Origin: Methylomonas sp.
GTDB taxonomy: Bacteria; Pseudomonadota; Gammaproteobacteria; Methylococcales; Methylomonadaceae
DNA length: 64,000 nt
Assembly: GCA_002928965.1 (NCBI GenBank)
Contig: PERU01000021.1
Span: 1-64,000, forward strand
Direction of reading: 5' to 3'
Shown here one piece after another: positions 35,555-44,554 of this stretch. How positions within the stretch are numbered: position 1 is the first letter of the stretch; every line of letters begins with the position of its first letter. A program made the translations under genes and the position numbers. The notes under the pieces were generated by a model that was not told the origin of the DNA, did no database searches, and worked only from the letters and a program-made list of their open reading frames with translations.

Positions 35555-37081
35555 ATGTCTTTTAGCTTCTATACCGTCGCAACCGTTCGGGATGGCAGAA
35601 AAAATCGCCGTCATCGCCCACTGGTGCTGCTATTTCTCAATGGTCAATTGTGTGTCCCAGCTCTGCAATGGCTTATGGACCCCCATCCCACGTGGCTTTC
35701 GCAACGTAATCCCGATAAGCAACGAGAAGCATTAGCGGCGGTTGGCAAATTGTTCACATTTCATGCAGCGATAGGCAGCCCAGAATTCGTCTCCGCTCAG
35801 AGTGTTGACCGACTGCTGCGAGCGTTTTATTCGGCGCTATGGAATGGCACGTATGAAAAAACAGAGGACTCTTATGCCGATGAAACCCATCTGTGGTGGC
35901 CATTGATACGCTCCGAAACGGCGATTCATTTTGTTCGAAATGCCGTGGAAGCCTTCGTTGAATACTGCCACGCGAATTTGAGACATTTCGTTTTTACAGC
36001 AGAAGATCAGAAAGGTTTTATCAATAGTGTATTGATCGCGAGACAACATGAGAGAACTTATCATAACACCTCGCCCTATCACTTTTTTCGACATCTAGCC
36101 AAACAAACCGCCCTTCCACGGATTGATACGACGAGGCGCTACAGTCAGCTTGCCGAATTGGGTTGCGTTCGCCCGCGGGTCAAACCGGTGAAAAAATTTC
36201 TAATTACCGACGTTTGGCCACTCATTCTCGATGGGACAAAAGATCAACGCATTACTTCCGAAGTGCTGTATCACGAACAATATGATGTTCGCGACCAGTT
36301 GATGTTTATGTTCATTTTGTTCGGTGGCATACGGGTTGGTGCACTGTGCAATCTATTTCTCACGGATGTACTGCCGAAAAAAGATCAAACCCTTCAAGTT
36401 CGTTTGGCCCACCCCGAAAAGGCGATCGATATCATCACGTTTCAAGGCAAACCGAAGGGTATCCGGCGACAAGAATATTTATGGGAAAACTACCGGTTAT
36501 TGCCCCGCCCGCAACAAAGTGGAAAAAACTTTGCGGGCAACAAATACCTGACGTATGACGAGAATACGAACTTCGATACATTTTTGGTGTTTGCGGCGAT
36601 GCGGCAGGCATTAACGTTCATGTTTTCTGTTTACCAGCGGTATGTAACGTATGTACGTCCTGTATTAATTGCCAAATCGCCAACGCCTCATCCGTATTTC
36701 TTTGTCAATGACGACGGGCTACCCATCAAAACCCGCAACGTTCGTGATCATTGGCAAAAAGCGTGTCAGAAAATCGGGCTATCGGGTCAACAATCCGATG
36801 GGCAATCCCCGCATTCCGGTCGCCATTTTGCCATTAATTTTATCAAGAACGATTTGAAGCTGGATACCGCTTCTGTCATGGAATTTGCCAAGCATTCAGA
36901 CCCCCTCTCGCAGTTGGTATACACCGCCAAATCGGCCGAAGAGGTTCAATCGCAGATTAATACGGCAATGCGGAACCTGCATGCCGGCGAGGTATCCGCT
37001 GACAAAATCAAATTGTTTGAGACATTTTCCCAAATTGATCCCATGCATTTATTTATGACTGAAAACGACCTAAGGAAATAA
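35555..37081 (+). CDS. gmtY: Tyrosine recombinase of the GmtY type
   Basis: A 508-residue tyrosine recombinase. Catalytic residues can be read: R260 in GGIRVGALCN, the H-x-x-R box H420-SG-R423-H, the His in AKHSD and the nucleophile candidate Y456 in LVYT. The long N-terminal region differs from phage integrases. Followed 4 bp later by a very large protein and then a 217-residue protein, it matches the published Gamma-Mobile-Trio order; I recognise this from memory. I chose ATG at 35555 (FSFYTVATVRDG); the frame is open to 35498. Confidence 0.78.
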   Translation: MSFSFYTVATVRDGRKNRRHRPLVLLFLNGQLCVPALQWLMDPHPTWLSQRNPDKQREALAAVGKLFTFHAAIGSPEFVSAQSVDRLLRAFYSALWNGTYEKTEDSYADETHLWWPLIRSETAIHFVRNAVEAFVEYCHANLRHFVFTAEDQKGFINSVLIARQHERTYHNTSPYHFFRHLAKQTALPRIDTTRRYSQLAELGCVRPRVKPVKKFLITDVWPLILDGTKDQRITSEVLYHEQYDVRDQLMFMFILFGGIRVGALCNLFLTDVLPKKDQTLQVRLAHPEKAIDIITFQGKPKGIRRQEYLWENYRLLPRPQQSGKNFAGNKYLTYDENTNFDTFLVFAAMRQALTFMFSVYQRYVTYVRPVLIAKSPTPHPYFFVNDDGLPIKTRNVRDHWQKACQKIGLSGQQSDGQSPHSGRHFAINFIKNDLKLDTASVMEFAKHSDPLSQLVYTAKSAEEVQSQINTAMRNLHAGEVSADKIKLFETFSQIDPMHLFMTENDLRK

Positions 37082-37085
37082 CTCC

Positions 37086-40000
37086 ATGAAAAACTATCAC
37101 TTTTTATCATTGCAGGACTTAGACAGTAGCTTTAAGGTTGAATCCCCTGGCGGAAATACTCTAATTGCTAATAAAGACCCCCATGCTTGCGTTTTGCTTT
37201 ATGAGCCTAGCCTCGAGGAATTAAAAGAATTAACGCGAGATATTCAGTTAGCCTGGTGTGAAATGCAGTGGCACTACTTAACCGAATTGCCAAAAATACG
37301 AAAAGGACAGATAACGATCAAATTAGTGCAGGAAAACTTGCAACTGCCCATCACCTGTCAACGTGAATCAATCGGAGAGATGCTTACACGGGAGGAGCAT
37401 CAAAAGCTGATCCACGCGTTGGAGCAGATTCCTTTGTTGGAGCGTGGTAATTATTTTCGACCACGAAGAAGCAAAGGGTTTAATTGGTGCATCAGCTCCT
37501 ATGAGATGCTGATGGACAGTAACTGGCAAACCTGGATCGGACGTGTGGTGGGGTGGTTGACACTCAACGAAAACTTGCCACTAGGGCGTTGGCGATCGGC
37601 TTTATTGGCCGAGGTAATCAAGCGCCGTTGGGTATTGCTCCCAGCAGAAGTATTCGCCACTCAAAAATGGTTGAAACAAGCCTTCTTCAGTGATGCGTTA
37701 GCGTGCCGATGGTCAGACACCAGTTCTCGACAAGATAATCAACTCGCTACACGACTCTATTCAATCACCAATATCAATCACCTCGATGAAATCAGTCAAC
37801 CGATGTTGGATCGCTTAGCGCCCATTTGGCTGTCCATTATGGATAGTCAAAGTTGCTTTAAAAGCTATCGAAACTGCCTAAGTCGCTACACGGCCTTATC
37901 TCTTGAAAAACCCAAATCCCTTGCTAAAAGAGAACAATTATCGCGAATCGATGCTGAGTTTCGTTGGGTCTATAATGAAGAACAATCTAAAATCAAGGCA
38001 AATGATACGCTGGGGAAGCGAGAGCTGGAATTCTTTGCAAAACAGGCGACCCAGTTTATTGAAAGTCAAACATCAAAAAGTGTGACACGAAAAATAATAG
38101 CACTAAATGACTGGTTTACCTTTTTGTTGTCGTTACCGGTTGAAAAAATCGCTGTTTTCGCTTCGCCTGTCGGATTGAAACTATTAACACGCTCAGATTA
38201 CATCCGATCATTTTCCGATGAATCCAACCATTTCATGGGGTGGCTCAAAGCCAAGTATCCCGCGACTGAAAGTGCACTCCCTCAAAATCCGTTAGCTATA
38301 AAACGGCTAGGCAGTCTCCGGCCATTTTTTAGTTGGTTGGCGGAACGAATGAGTTTAGCGCATTTGGAAACTTTAATTCTGGACAGTGACTTATTGAGAC
38401 CTACTACTCAACTTGCACGACGAACGCATCGGGAGGCTATTCCCCCCAAAATGTTAAACCTGATGCGAGATATTGTTACCGGAGAAGGCAACTGGAAATC
38501 ACAAATGTTGATTGCCAATGAATATGTTATCGACGCCCAAGCCGATGAAGACGGCTGGTATTGGGGAGATAAAATCAACGCTGATTCGAGGGGTATCGTG
38601 GCCGTTCGCGGAGATGAGTGTTGGTCCTGGTCACGATTGATCGAGTCTGATTGGTTTAAATTAGCACCCAATCAAAAACCGCGATCACAAGATGCGGTAA
38701 GAATCCGTCGTACGCAATGGAGCAGTGGCAAAATCGTCGATACCGTTGAGGTATGGTCGCCCTGCCGCGCAACGATGATGAGCCTCTTTTTGTATCCCAT
38801 TCCAGTCCGCTTCGACACGATGCAATCCGCTGACGACGGTTTAAATGATCTGAATATCTATAGCACAGACCAGCAGCGCTGGCATCCTAATCCCCATCTT
38901 AGCGAAGCATTACAACAAGAAGGGCGGCAGTTAGGCGTTTTTCGCCGCTATACCGATTTGAGCAGTCTGGGGGAAGGAATTACTGGGCTGTACTTTACTA
39001 ACGCAAAAACCGGAAACCCCGGGCAGGAAGTTCCCTTTCAGTTGCCTCAAGCCATTAATGAAAACATCGAAAACCTTCGCAGATTCAACGAGTACTATGG
39101 TGGGCCAGCACCCCGTATTCATCGGAGGGATATTATGACTTCACACGACATGACCGCTGCCGCCGCCGCAAGACTTCCTGATTTTTACCCACTGTTTCGT
39201 GATCTTGCAATGCCGACGCAAACACGAAAGGTGATCGGCTATGTCATGAGCAAAAAACGATTTGAAAGCTTTTACCTCTTATTGCTGGATGCGTTAGAGC
39301 GAGCATATCAAAAGTTGGTCGACCAAGGTGAAGCTGATCCGATTAATCCAATCATTACGCAGCGTTATGGGTGGGATAATCAGGGATACTCGCAGTTCCT
39401 TCTGAAAAAGCAATCGGCAATTCGAGAGGCGATTGAATTTAAGAAAGAAGAGATTCCAGCAGGTTGGACTTTAACGGATAAATACGACAAAGGGGGTAAC
39501 AGGATTTGGAGTCCAACAGCGGAAAAAGAACGTGAATTGCGCATAGAATTCGAACGGGGGGGGCAATGCGGAAATCCAATAAAGGCTCGTTGGGATATTC
39601 ATACACTGAGGGTTTCTGGCATTACTGCACTCGCAACCGCAGGGCTACCAATACCCATTTTGGCCGAATTTTTAGCCGGACATGCGTCGATTTTGATGGA
39701 TTTATATTACGTCAAAGTGGATAAAACTGCGGTTCAACAAATGGTTGAACAATGTATTCATCGCATTCACTACGACCCTGATATCAATTCACTGGCATGC
39801 TTCCACCACAATGAAGAGTTAGCTAAGCACGCATTGGCAGCGCATGTGCATCAGGATGCCTTGTTACAATTGGCAAATACTAACAGTGGGGATTGGTTGA
39901 TCCGCGATGGTTTTCTTTGCCCGTGTAGCGGTAGCTTATGTCACATCGGCAGTCTTGAACCCGTTGAGCAGCGTAAATTTGAAGGAAAATATGTCCATGG

Positions 40001-41051
40001 CATGGTCGAAGGTGGCGAAGGAAATTGCGCGCTTTGCCGATTTGCTGTAGCAGGGCCTTTCAGCTTGCAGCAACAGTATGAGGCGTTAATGTGTGATCTG
40101 TCTGACCTGACAGAGCTGAAAACGAATTTAGGACTGTTGATGGAGAAAATTCAGGGAGCAATGAAGTCCAAAAACACTGACTTGGTGCACTCGTTGAGAA
40201 AGCAGCAAGAGGCACTCGAGAAAACTCAATTCACCCGCTGGAAGACCGTGCTCACAAAGATGGAATATTTACAGCAAAGTACTGCTGCAGCCGATCGTGC
40301 GCAACTGATCAAATTGAGACTGGAACAAGGCGATACCGCAGAAACCATTTTGGAAGAACTCACTCAGAAGTCTAGCCAATTGTCCATCGTCACGGCCAAT
40401 GATAGTGAGTCAATCCGGTTAATTGCGCAGCATTCAAGGCGGGAGGGTATGGATTGGGACACTCGCATTCGAATCTTGGGTGGGCTTGCTGGGCAAATTC
40501 GTAAAATTCGATACAATCCAGGGCAAATGGAGATGTTAGCTAAGCAATTTAATCGACGCTTGGTCGCCAATGGCATGAAAGATTTCCATGATCTGTTCGA
40601 GCATCTGTTTTCTCCAGAAAAGCTGTCAGAAGCGGAAATTAGTCGATTGCAACAATCAATCGAGGCTACTGCCGGTATTTCAAGTCTGTTTGCAGGGAAA
40701 ACGGCACCACTGAGTTTTGAACGGTATGTTGATGCGATGCGCCATCAATACGTTGCTGATCAAATCGCACTACTGATACACCACCAGATTGCATTGCGGG
40801 AAGAGCGCGAGCGTCATGGCGAGATTGATCCGCATGGTGACTTAACGAATGTCGATTATTGTCAACGAATAGAAGACCTATGGCAGGGTAAAGCCAAATT
40901 TACGGATGAAGAAGTGAAATTGTTACAACAATTCCATGAAGCAAGCCAAAAAACCTTCTCGATTGAGGAACTCAAACCCGGCGTTCTTCTGTCCAAAGCT
41001 GGATTGTCTTTACCCCATTCCCCAGCGATAAAAGGAGGGGAAAATGAGTGA
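37086..41051 (+). CDS. gmtZ: Large GmtZ-type integrase-like protein
   Basis: A 1321-residue protein, second of the trio. Near the middle a recombinase-like patch appears: H839-T-L-R842 in DIHTLRVSGITALATAG, then FLAGHAS and LYYVKVD, which resemble the H-x-x-R, GH and Tyr of tyrosine recombinases. Later a Cys/His cluster (CPCSGSLCHIG ... CALC) may bind zinc, and the C-terminal third is helical, with coiled-coil character. This fits the GmtZ family (VPA1269-like). It overlaps gmtX by 8 bp. Assignment by memory of domain layout, not by search. Confidence 0.75.
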   Translation: MKNYHFLSLQDLDSSFKVESPGGNTLIANKDPHACVLLYEPSLEELKELTRDIQLAWCEMQWHYLTELPKIRKGQITIKLVQENLQLPITCQRESIGEMLTREEHQKLIHALEQIPLLERGNYFRPRRSKGFNWCISSYEMLMDSNWQTWIGRVVGWLTLNENLPLGRWRSALLAEVIKRRWVLLPAEVFATQKWLKQAFFSDALACRWSDTSSRQDNQLATRLYSITNINHLDEISQPMLDRLAPIWLSIMDSQSCFKSYRNCLSRYTALSLEKPKSLAKREQLSRIDAEFRWVYNEEQSKIKANDTLGKRELEFFAKQATQFIESQTSKSVTRKIIALNDWFTFLLSLPVEKIAVFASPVGLKLLTRSDYIRSFSDESNHFMGWLKAKYPATESALPQNPLAIKRLGSLRPFFSWLAERMSLAHLETLILDSDLLRPTTQLARRTHREAIPPKMLNLMRDIVTGEGNWKSQMLIANEYVIDAQADEDGWYWGDKINADSRGIVAVRGDECWSWSRLIESDWFKLAPNQKPRSQDAVRIRRTQWSSGKIVDTVEVWSPCRATMMSLFLYPIPVRFDTMQSADDGLNDLNIYSTDQQRWHPNPHLSEALQQEGRQLGVFRRYTDLSSLGEGITGLYFTNAKTGNPGQEVPFQLPQAINENIENLRRFNEYYGGPAPRIHRRDIMTSHDMTAAAAARLPDFYPLFRDLAMPTQTRKVIGYVMSKKRFESFYLLLLDALERAYQKLVDQGEADPINPIITQRYGWDNQGYSQFLLKKQSAIREAIEFKKEEIPAGWTLTDKYDKGGNRIWSPTAEKERELRIEFERGGQCGNPIKARWDIHTLRVSGITALATAGLPIPILAEFLAGHASILMDLYYVKVDKTAVQQMVEQCIHRIHYDPDINSLACFHHNEELAKHALAAHVHQDALLQLANTNSGDWLIRDGFLCPCSGSLCHIGSLEPVEQRKFEGKYVHGMVEGGEGNCALCRFAVAGPFSLQQQYEALMCDLSDLTELKTNLGLLMEKIQGAMKSKNTDLVHSLRKQQEALEKTQFTRWKTVLTKMEYLQQSTAAADRAQLIKLRLEQGDTAETILEELTQKSSQLSIVTANDSESIRLIAQHSRREGMDWDTRIRILGGLAGQIRKIRYNPGQMEMLAKQFNRRLVANGMKDFHDLFEHLFSPEKLSEAEISRLQQSIEATAGISSLFAGKTAPLSFERYVDAMRHQYVADQIALLIHHQIALREERERHGEIDPHGDLTNVDYCQRIEDLWQGKAKFTDEEVKLLQQFHEASQKTFSIEELKPGVLLSKAGLSLPHSPAIKGGENE

Positions 41052-41697
41052 GGATACCGCCGCACTATTGAACGAGTTAATCAGTGTAACCAAACGGAAA
41101 GATAAGATACAGGGTTACCATAATTTAGAAGCCGCTTGTGACTATCTTGAAAGAGAAGGTGTGTTAATCAATGCGGGCACCGTTGCAAGACACCTGGACA
41201 ATAAAGACATTCACCCAGCAAATGCGACCGCCATACGCAATGATGCTGATGGCTATATGCGCTATGTTAAGGCGCGAGGTCAGGAACAGCTCGCCAAAAG
41301 CCCCCAGGCCACGACGCAGAAAGATGTGGATGACAGATACACTATGGCGTTTTGGATGAAAGTTCCACACAATCAGGTTTGCCTCGCCTTAGTGACCAAT
41401 TTAGTGACGGAAAAATCTTTGCGGCATGAATTGGATTTGCAAAAAAAATTAAATCGTCAATTGAGTTTGGATCCTGATAAATTATTAGGCATCGTTGCCT
41501 CGCCTTCGGAAGAATTGGTCACTAATCACTACAACCCATTGCTGCTAGACGACATTAAGGAAGCCTTGAGGATATTATCCCGATTAGCTCACCCTCAACC
41601 CGATGCTCCCAATATTAATATTCTGAATTTAGAATCCCAACAGATCGAGGGAATCTTTCAATCGAGAGAGTTTTTTGATGCCTTCGCTGAGCGGTAA
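41044..41697 (+). CDS. gmtX: GmtX-type third protein of the trio
   Basis: A 217-residue protein. The N-terminal part (about 20-60) looks like a winged-helix DNA-binding domain (LEAACDYLEREGVLINAGTVARHL), followed by a helical C-terminal region. It overlaps gmtZ by 8 nt (ATGAGTGA) and its last 20 nt overlap the start of a complete mutY, locking the trio and mutY into one transcript. It matches GmtX by size, order and the DNA-binding start. Confidence 0.7.
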   Translation: MSEDTAALLNELISVTKRKDKIQGYHNLEAACDYLEREGVLINAGTVARHLDNKDIHPANATAIRNDADGYMRYVKARGQEQLAKSPQATTQKDVDDRYTMAFWMKVPHNQVCLALVTNLVTEKSLRHELDLQKKLNRQLSLDPDKLLGIVASPSEELVTNHYNPLLLDDIKEALRILSRLAHPQPDAPNINILNLESQQIEGIFQSREFFDAFAER

Positions 41698-42754
41698 TCC
41701 ACGTTTTTCAACCGAGATTCTTCAGTGGTTTGATCAGCATGGTCGTAAGAATCTACCATGGCAACAAAACAAATCGGCCTACGCCGTTTGGATTTCGGAG
41801 ACGATGTTGCAACAGACGCAGGTCGTAACCGTTATTCCCTATTATGAAAGGTTTATTGCACAGTTTCCAACCTTGGAGCAGCTGGCAGGCGCTGAACTAG
41901 ATGATGTGCTGGCTTTGTGGAGTGGACTGGGTTATTACTCCCGGGCGCGTAATCTTCATAAAACGGCACAACGGGTAGCAGAAACCCATCAGGGCGTGCT
42001 TCCGTTACAACTGGACGCACTGACTGCCTTACCGGGCATTGGGCGATCAACTGCTGGAGCCATACTCTCGTTGGCTGATAACCAACGTCAACCTATTTTG
42101 GACGGCAATGTCAAACGTGTGTTAACTCGTGTTTTCTGCGTGGAGGGCTACCCCGCGATGGCCGCAGTTAATCATCAGCTGTGGGCAATTGCGGAAGCAT
42201 TAATCCCTGATCAGCGATGCGGGGATTATAATCAGGCTTTGATGGATCTGGGCGCAAGTGTTTGTGCCAGGACAAATCCGCAATGTGGCGACTGTCCATT
42301 ACAGATGATTTGCCAAGCAAATCAAACGCAAACAACCCATCGCTACCCTGAAAAAAAGCCCAAGAAAGCGTTGCCCGAGAAGACGCGCTTATTTTTAATG
42401 ATGCTTGACCAACGCAATCGCGTCTACTTAGAAAAATTCTCCGGTACGGGGATTTGGGAAGGCTTGTGGGGATTTCCTCAATTTGATTCTCAAAACGACA
42501 TGTATGAGTGGTTTGGCGCACGCCAACAAAGCCCCCGAGATTTATCCTTTTGGTCGGTGTTTCGACATACGTTTAGCCATTTTCATTTGCACGTCCAACC
42601 TGTGGTGGTAAAGGTGAGTCATCCCGCTGTTGAACGTGCCGATTCGCCATACCAATGGCATGCGTTACAGACTGCTATGAAACTTGGTATTCCGATGCCA
42701 ATAAAAAAGTTATTACAAGAGCTGGCTACGCGACAAGGAGTTGACTGTGGCTAG
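41678..42754 (+). CDS. mutY: Complete adenine DNA glycosylase MutY, island-borne
   Basis: MutY removes adenine mispaired with 8-oxoguanine. This 358-residue copy is intact: N-terminal HGRKNLPWQ, catalytic E41 in WISETMLQQTQV, hairpin LPGIGRSTAGAIL, the Asp in LMDLGA, cluster cysteines (CARTNPQCGDCPLQMIC) and the C-terminal NUDIX-like domain. It is only about half identical to the truncated resident MutY, so it was not copied from it. ATG at 41678 lies inside gmtX, after a GAGAGAG, so it is expressed with the trio. It should replace the broken resident gene (inference). Confidence 0.93.
   Translation: MPSLSGNPRFSTEILQWFDQHGRKNLPWQQNKSAYAVWISETMLQQTQVVTVIPYYERFIAQFPTLEQLAGAELDDVLALWSGLGYYSRARNLHKTAQRVAETHQGVLPLQLDALTALPGIGRSTAGAILSLADNQRQPILDGNVKRVLTRVFCVEGYPAMAAVNHQLWAIAEALIPDQRCGDYNQALMDLGASVCARTNPQCGDCPLQMICQANQTQTTHRYPEKKPKKALPEKTRLFLMMLDQRNRVYLEKFSGTGIWEGLWGFPQFDSQNDMYEWFGARQQSPRDLSFWSVFRHTFSHFHLHVQPVVVKVSHPAVERADSPYQWHALQTAMKLGIPMPIKKLLQELATRQGVDCG
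41804..41823 (+). repeat. Copy of mutY core motif, inverted relative to left end
   Basis: ATGTTGCAACAGACGCAGGT, 18/20 identical to the left core at 24587-24606 in opposite orientation. It is inside coding sequence that is conserved for protein reasons. Confidence 0.5.
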
Positions 42755-42764
42755 TCACATTTGG

Positions 42765-42796
42765 GGATTTGAGTCCGTTGTTGTTGTCTCAAATCC
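42765..42796 (+). terminator. Hairpin after island mutY
   Basis: GGATTTGAG (42765-42773) pairs with CTCAAATCC (42788-42796) around a 14-nt loop, 10 bp after the mutY stop. There is no T-tract, so termination is uncertain. Confidence 0.35.
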
Positions 42797-42930
42797 TAGG
42801 TTGAAGATATCTTGCTCCAGTTAGGCCATAGCAAAAGTTGGCCTTCGGTTTGGTTTCTGGATTACCTTGCAGCGTTTGCCCTGTTTTCAAATTAGGCGAG
42901 AGGGGGGTAGTTGGAGAAATCCTGCATGTT

Positions 42931-43161
42931 TCAGCTAAATCGCAATAACTCCCCTGGCGCGACAGATAACGCTTCAGCTAGGCGGTAAATATTCAGTAAC
43001 GCGATATTCCTTTTACCACGTTCAACTCCTCCCAGATAACTACGGGCAATACCACTCTCTAAAGACAATCGCTCTTGAGACCAGCCACGCTGTTTCCGCA
43101 ATTGAATAAGACGCTCTCCAAATAATAGCCGGGGATCAGAAGCTGATAAGACGTTAGACAT
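42931..43161 (-). CDS. XRE-family regulator
   Basis: A 76-residue single-domain helix-turn-helix protein (FGERLIQLRKQRGWSQERLSLESG-type start, then ARSYLGGVERGKRNIAL), the size and type of restriction controller (C) proteins. It is divergent from an unrecognised zinc-ribbon protein. A perfect 10-bp inverted repeat starts at its own ATG, which suggests autoregulation and possibly a leaderless transcript. Confidence 0.88.
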   Translation of the reverse strand: MSNVLSASDPRLLFGERLIQLRKQRGWSQERLSLESGIARSYLGGVERGKRNIALLNIYRLAEALSVAPGELLRFS

Positions 43162-43196
43162 GGCCTCATACTACTGATCCAGATACTATGAGGCCA
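43161..43196. promoter_or_regulatory. Palindromic operator between XRE gene and zinc-ribbon gene
   Basis: TGGCCTCATA (43161-43170) and TATGAGGCCA (43187-43196) form a perfect 10-bp inverted repeat with a 16-bp spacer; an extra CTATGAG half-site follows at 43201. It touches the XRE start codon and is a likely binding site of that protein. Confidence 0.6.
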
Positions 43197-43261
43197 CGCT
43201 CTATGAGTGACAATTAACGATTATCGCCTTAATATTGGAGGCTTTAAGGGTACCTTTCGTT

Positions 43262-44392
43262 ATGCCAGATACTCCACTCCACCGAAAAATTGCGCATCTT
43301 TCCCAAAGCCAACTGGAGGCGCTTATCGACCTATACTACGCAAGAAAGTCCGTTGCTGGTCTTATCAGAGAATTCAATATTGATTGCTTGCCGAGTCAAC
43401 TCTATAAACTACTTCCGCCGAAAATAAGTGCTGTTGCTTGTCCAAACTGTGGTGGGCGAATGATTTCGAAGCGGCGGGCTCGAACTTCAACTAATACGTT
43501 TCAAAAATCCACCGTTAAGTGTCAAGATTGCCACCATCATGAAAATGTCGACTGTCGTTGTGACTATTGCCGTGATAAACATCAGCAAAAGAAAAAAAAG
43601 TCCGACCGACCAGTAGCTATTAAAGCAACCGATTTAACCTTGGAGCAAGCCGTTGCCTTACTATCACTCCTGAACGGTTATTCGTACCAAAACTTTGGAA
43701 ATTGCCTGAGAGTCGGCCCCGCTCTGCCGCCTACAACACCCTTTGCACCGTCTGGAGATTATGGTGAGCATTTGATTGTTCATCTAATCGAAGTCGGTTT
43801 ACTTAGACACAACCCGCAGTCAACTTTGCCGTTTAACTTTAGCGTTCGTGATGGTATGTGTCGTGAGCAGCGTACTAACCTAGTTGGCTTGTCAAATGCT
43901 GTGACTCCAAGGTTTCTAGAAGAGCTTGAATCTCTAATTACTGGACGCAATTGGCCATTGCTTTGGTTCGAAGACGTTAACATTATGGCTATGAATTTGG
44001 CTATGGCCGAGTGCAAGGAATTTTATGATTTTTGCGCGTCGAAGCGGGCCTTTCCGCCAATTGCAAGCCAGTTGATCGAGGCGGTTATCTTTAACATATT
44101 AGAAGATTATTCTCCGGGACAATGTATGCGAATCATTCAATCCTGTGCCCAATATGCATCTGATTTTCTGGTCAAGCATTCGGCAACGCCTAAAATGGCG
44201 GCCAACTACATGCTTGAAGCCTGCCAGCGTTTTGTCGAGAAAGCTCGAAAAGAAAACTGGTCACTTCAATCGCTTACTCGAAACGTTAATTGTCCGCGTA
44301 GCATGATGAGCATCATGTGGTACGACCACATTTTACAAGCCAGCGATCAAGGGCTGAGTAAGCCGGTTGCGTTAATACAGTTGCCGCAGTGA
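43262..44392 (+). CDS. Unrecognised zinc-ribbon protein
   Basis: A 376-residue cytoplasmic protein with no family I can name. Residues about 15-50 resemble a helix-turn-helix (SQLEALIDLYYARKSVAGLIREF). Then come paired cysteines CPNCGG, CQDCHHHENVDC and CRCDYC, likely two zinc ribbons, a Lys-rich linker (KKKKSDR), and a helical C-terminal domain of about 240 residues. I chose ATG at 43262; an in-frame TTG at 43235 is also possible. It is controlled, by position, by the divergent XRE protein. A defence effector or mobile-element accessory factor are both possible. Confidence 0.6.
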   Translation: MPDTPLHRKIAHLSQSQLEALIDLYYARKSVAGLIREFNIDCLPSQLYKLLPPKISAVACPNCGGRMISKRRARTSTNTFQKSTVKCQDCHHHENVDCRCDYCRDKHQQKKKKSDRPVAIKATDLTLEQAVALLSLLNGYSYQNFGNCLRVGPALPPTTPFAPSGDYGEHLIVHLIEVGLLRHNPQSTLPFNFSVRDGMCREQRTNLVGLSNAVTPRFLEELESLITGRNWPLLWFEDVNIMAMNLAMAECKEFYDFCASKRAFPPIASQLIEAVIFNILEDYSPGQCMRIIQSCAQYASDFLVKHSATPKMAANYMLEACQRFVEKARKENWSLQSLTRNVNCPRSMMSIMWYDHILQASDQGLSKPVALIQLPQ

Positions 44393-44417
44393 TCATGAAA
44401 TAGCTAGTGGGTGTAAA

Positions 44418-44489
44418 ACACAAGAAAACCGTCCGTTTATCTTGTACGCTAAAAATCGCCCAAACAAGACGAAAAATACACAAGAAAAC
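44418..44489. repeat. res-like recombination site upstream of resolvase
   Basis: ACACAAGAAAAC occurs at 44418-44429 and again at 44478-44489, exactly 60 bp apart. The first copy forms a dyad with GTTTATCTTGT (44435-44445), and AAACAAGAC (44462-44470) is a further variant. Multiple half-sites just before a serine resolvase fit a res site. Confidence 0.5.
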
Positions 44490-44554
44490 TCATTGCGAAA
44501 ATCTACGCAAGATTGTTGCCTTGATTCTATCTTTCCTTACACATGGTTATTCAC

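Larger units (their letters stand above)
24607..41803. mobile_element. Gamma-Mobile-Trio-type genomic island inserted in mutY
   Basis: About 17.2 kb between two inverted copies of the mutY core motif. At its right end is a recombinase trio (GmtY, GmtZ, GmtX-like) transcribed towards a complete mutY; in the middle is a type I RM operon with Fic and PIN-TA genes; at the left end is an unknown two-gene operon. Base composition is visibly more AT-rich in the trio and the left operon than in flanking core genes. The left edge is sharp (mutY). The right edge is uncertain: mutY, the XRE/zinc-ribbon pair and the resolvase up to about 47.4 kb may also belong to it. Confidence 0.75.

Noticed and set aside
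44418..44489. CRISPR-like short repeats
   Set aside because: Only two direct copies with an inverted variant, and no spacers or cas genes; better explained as a res site.
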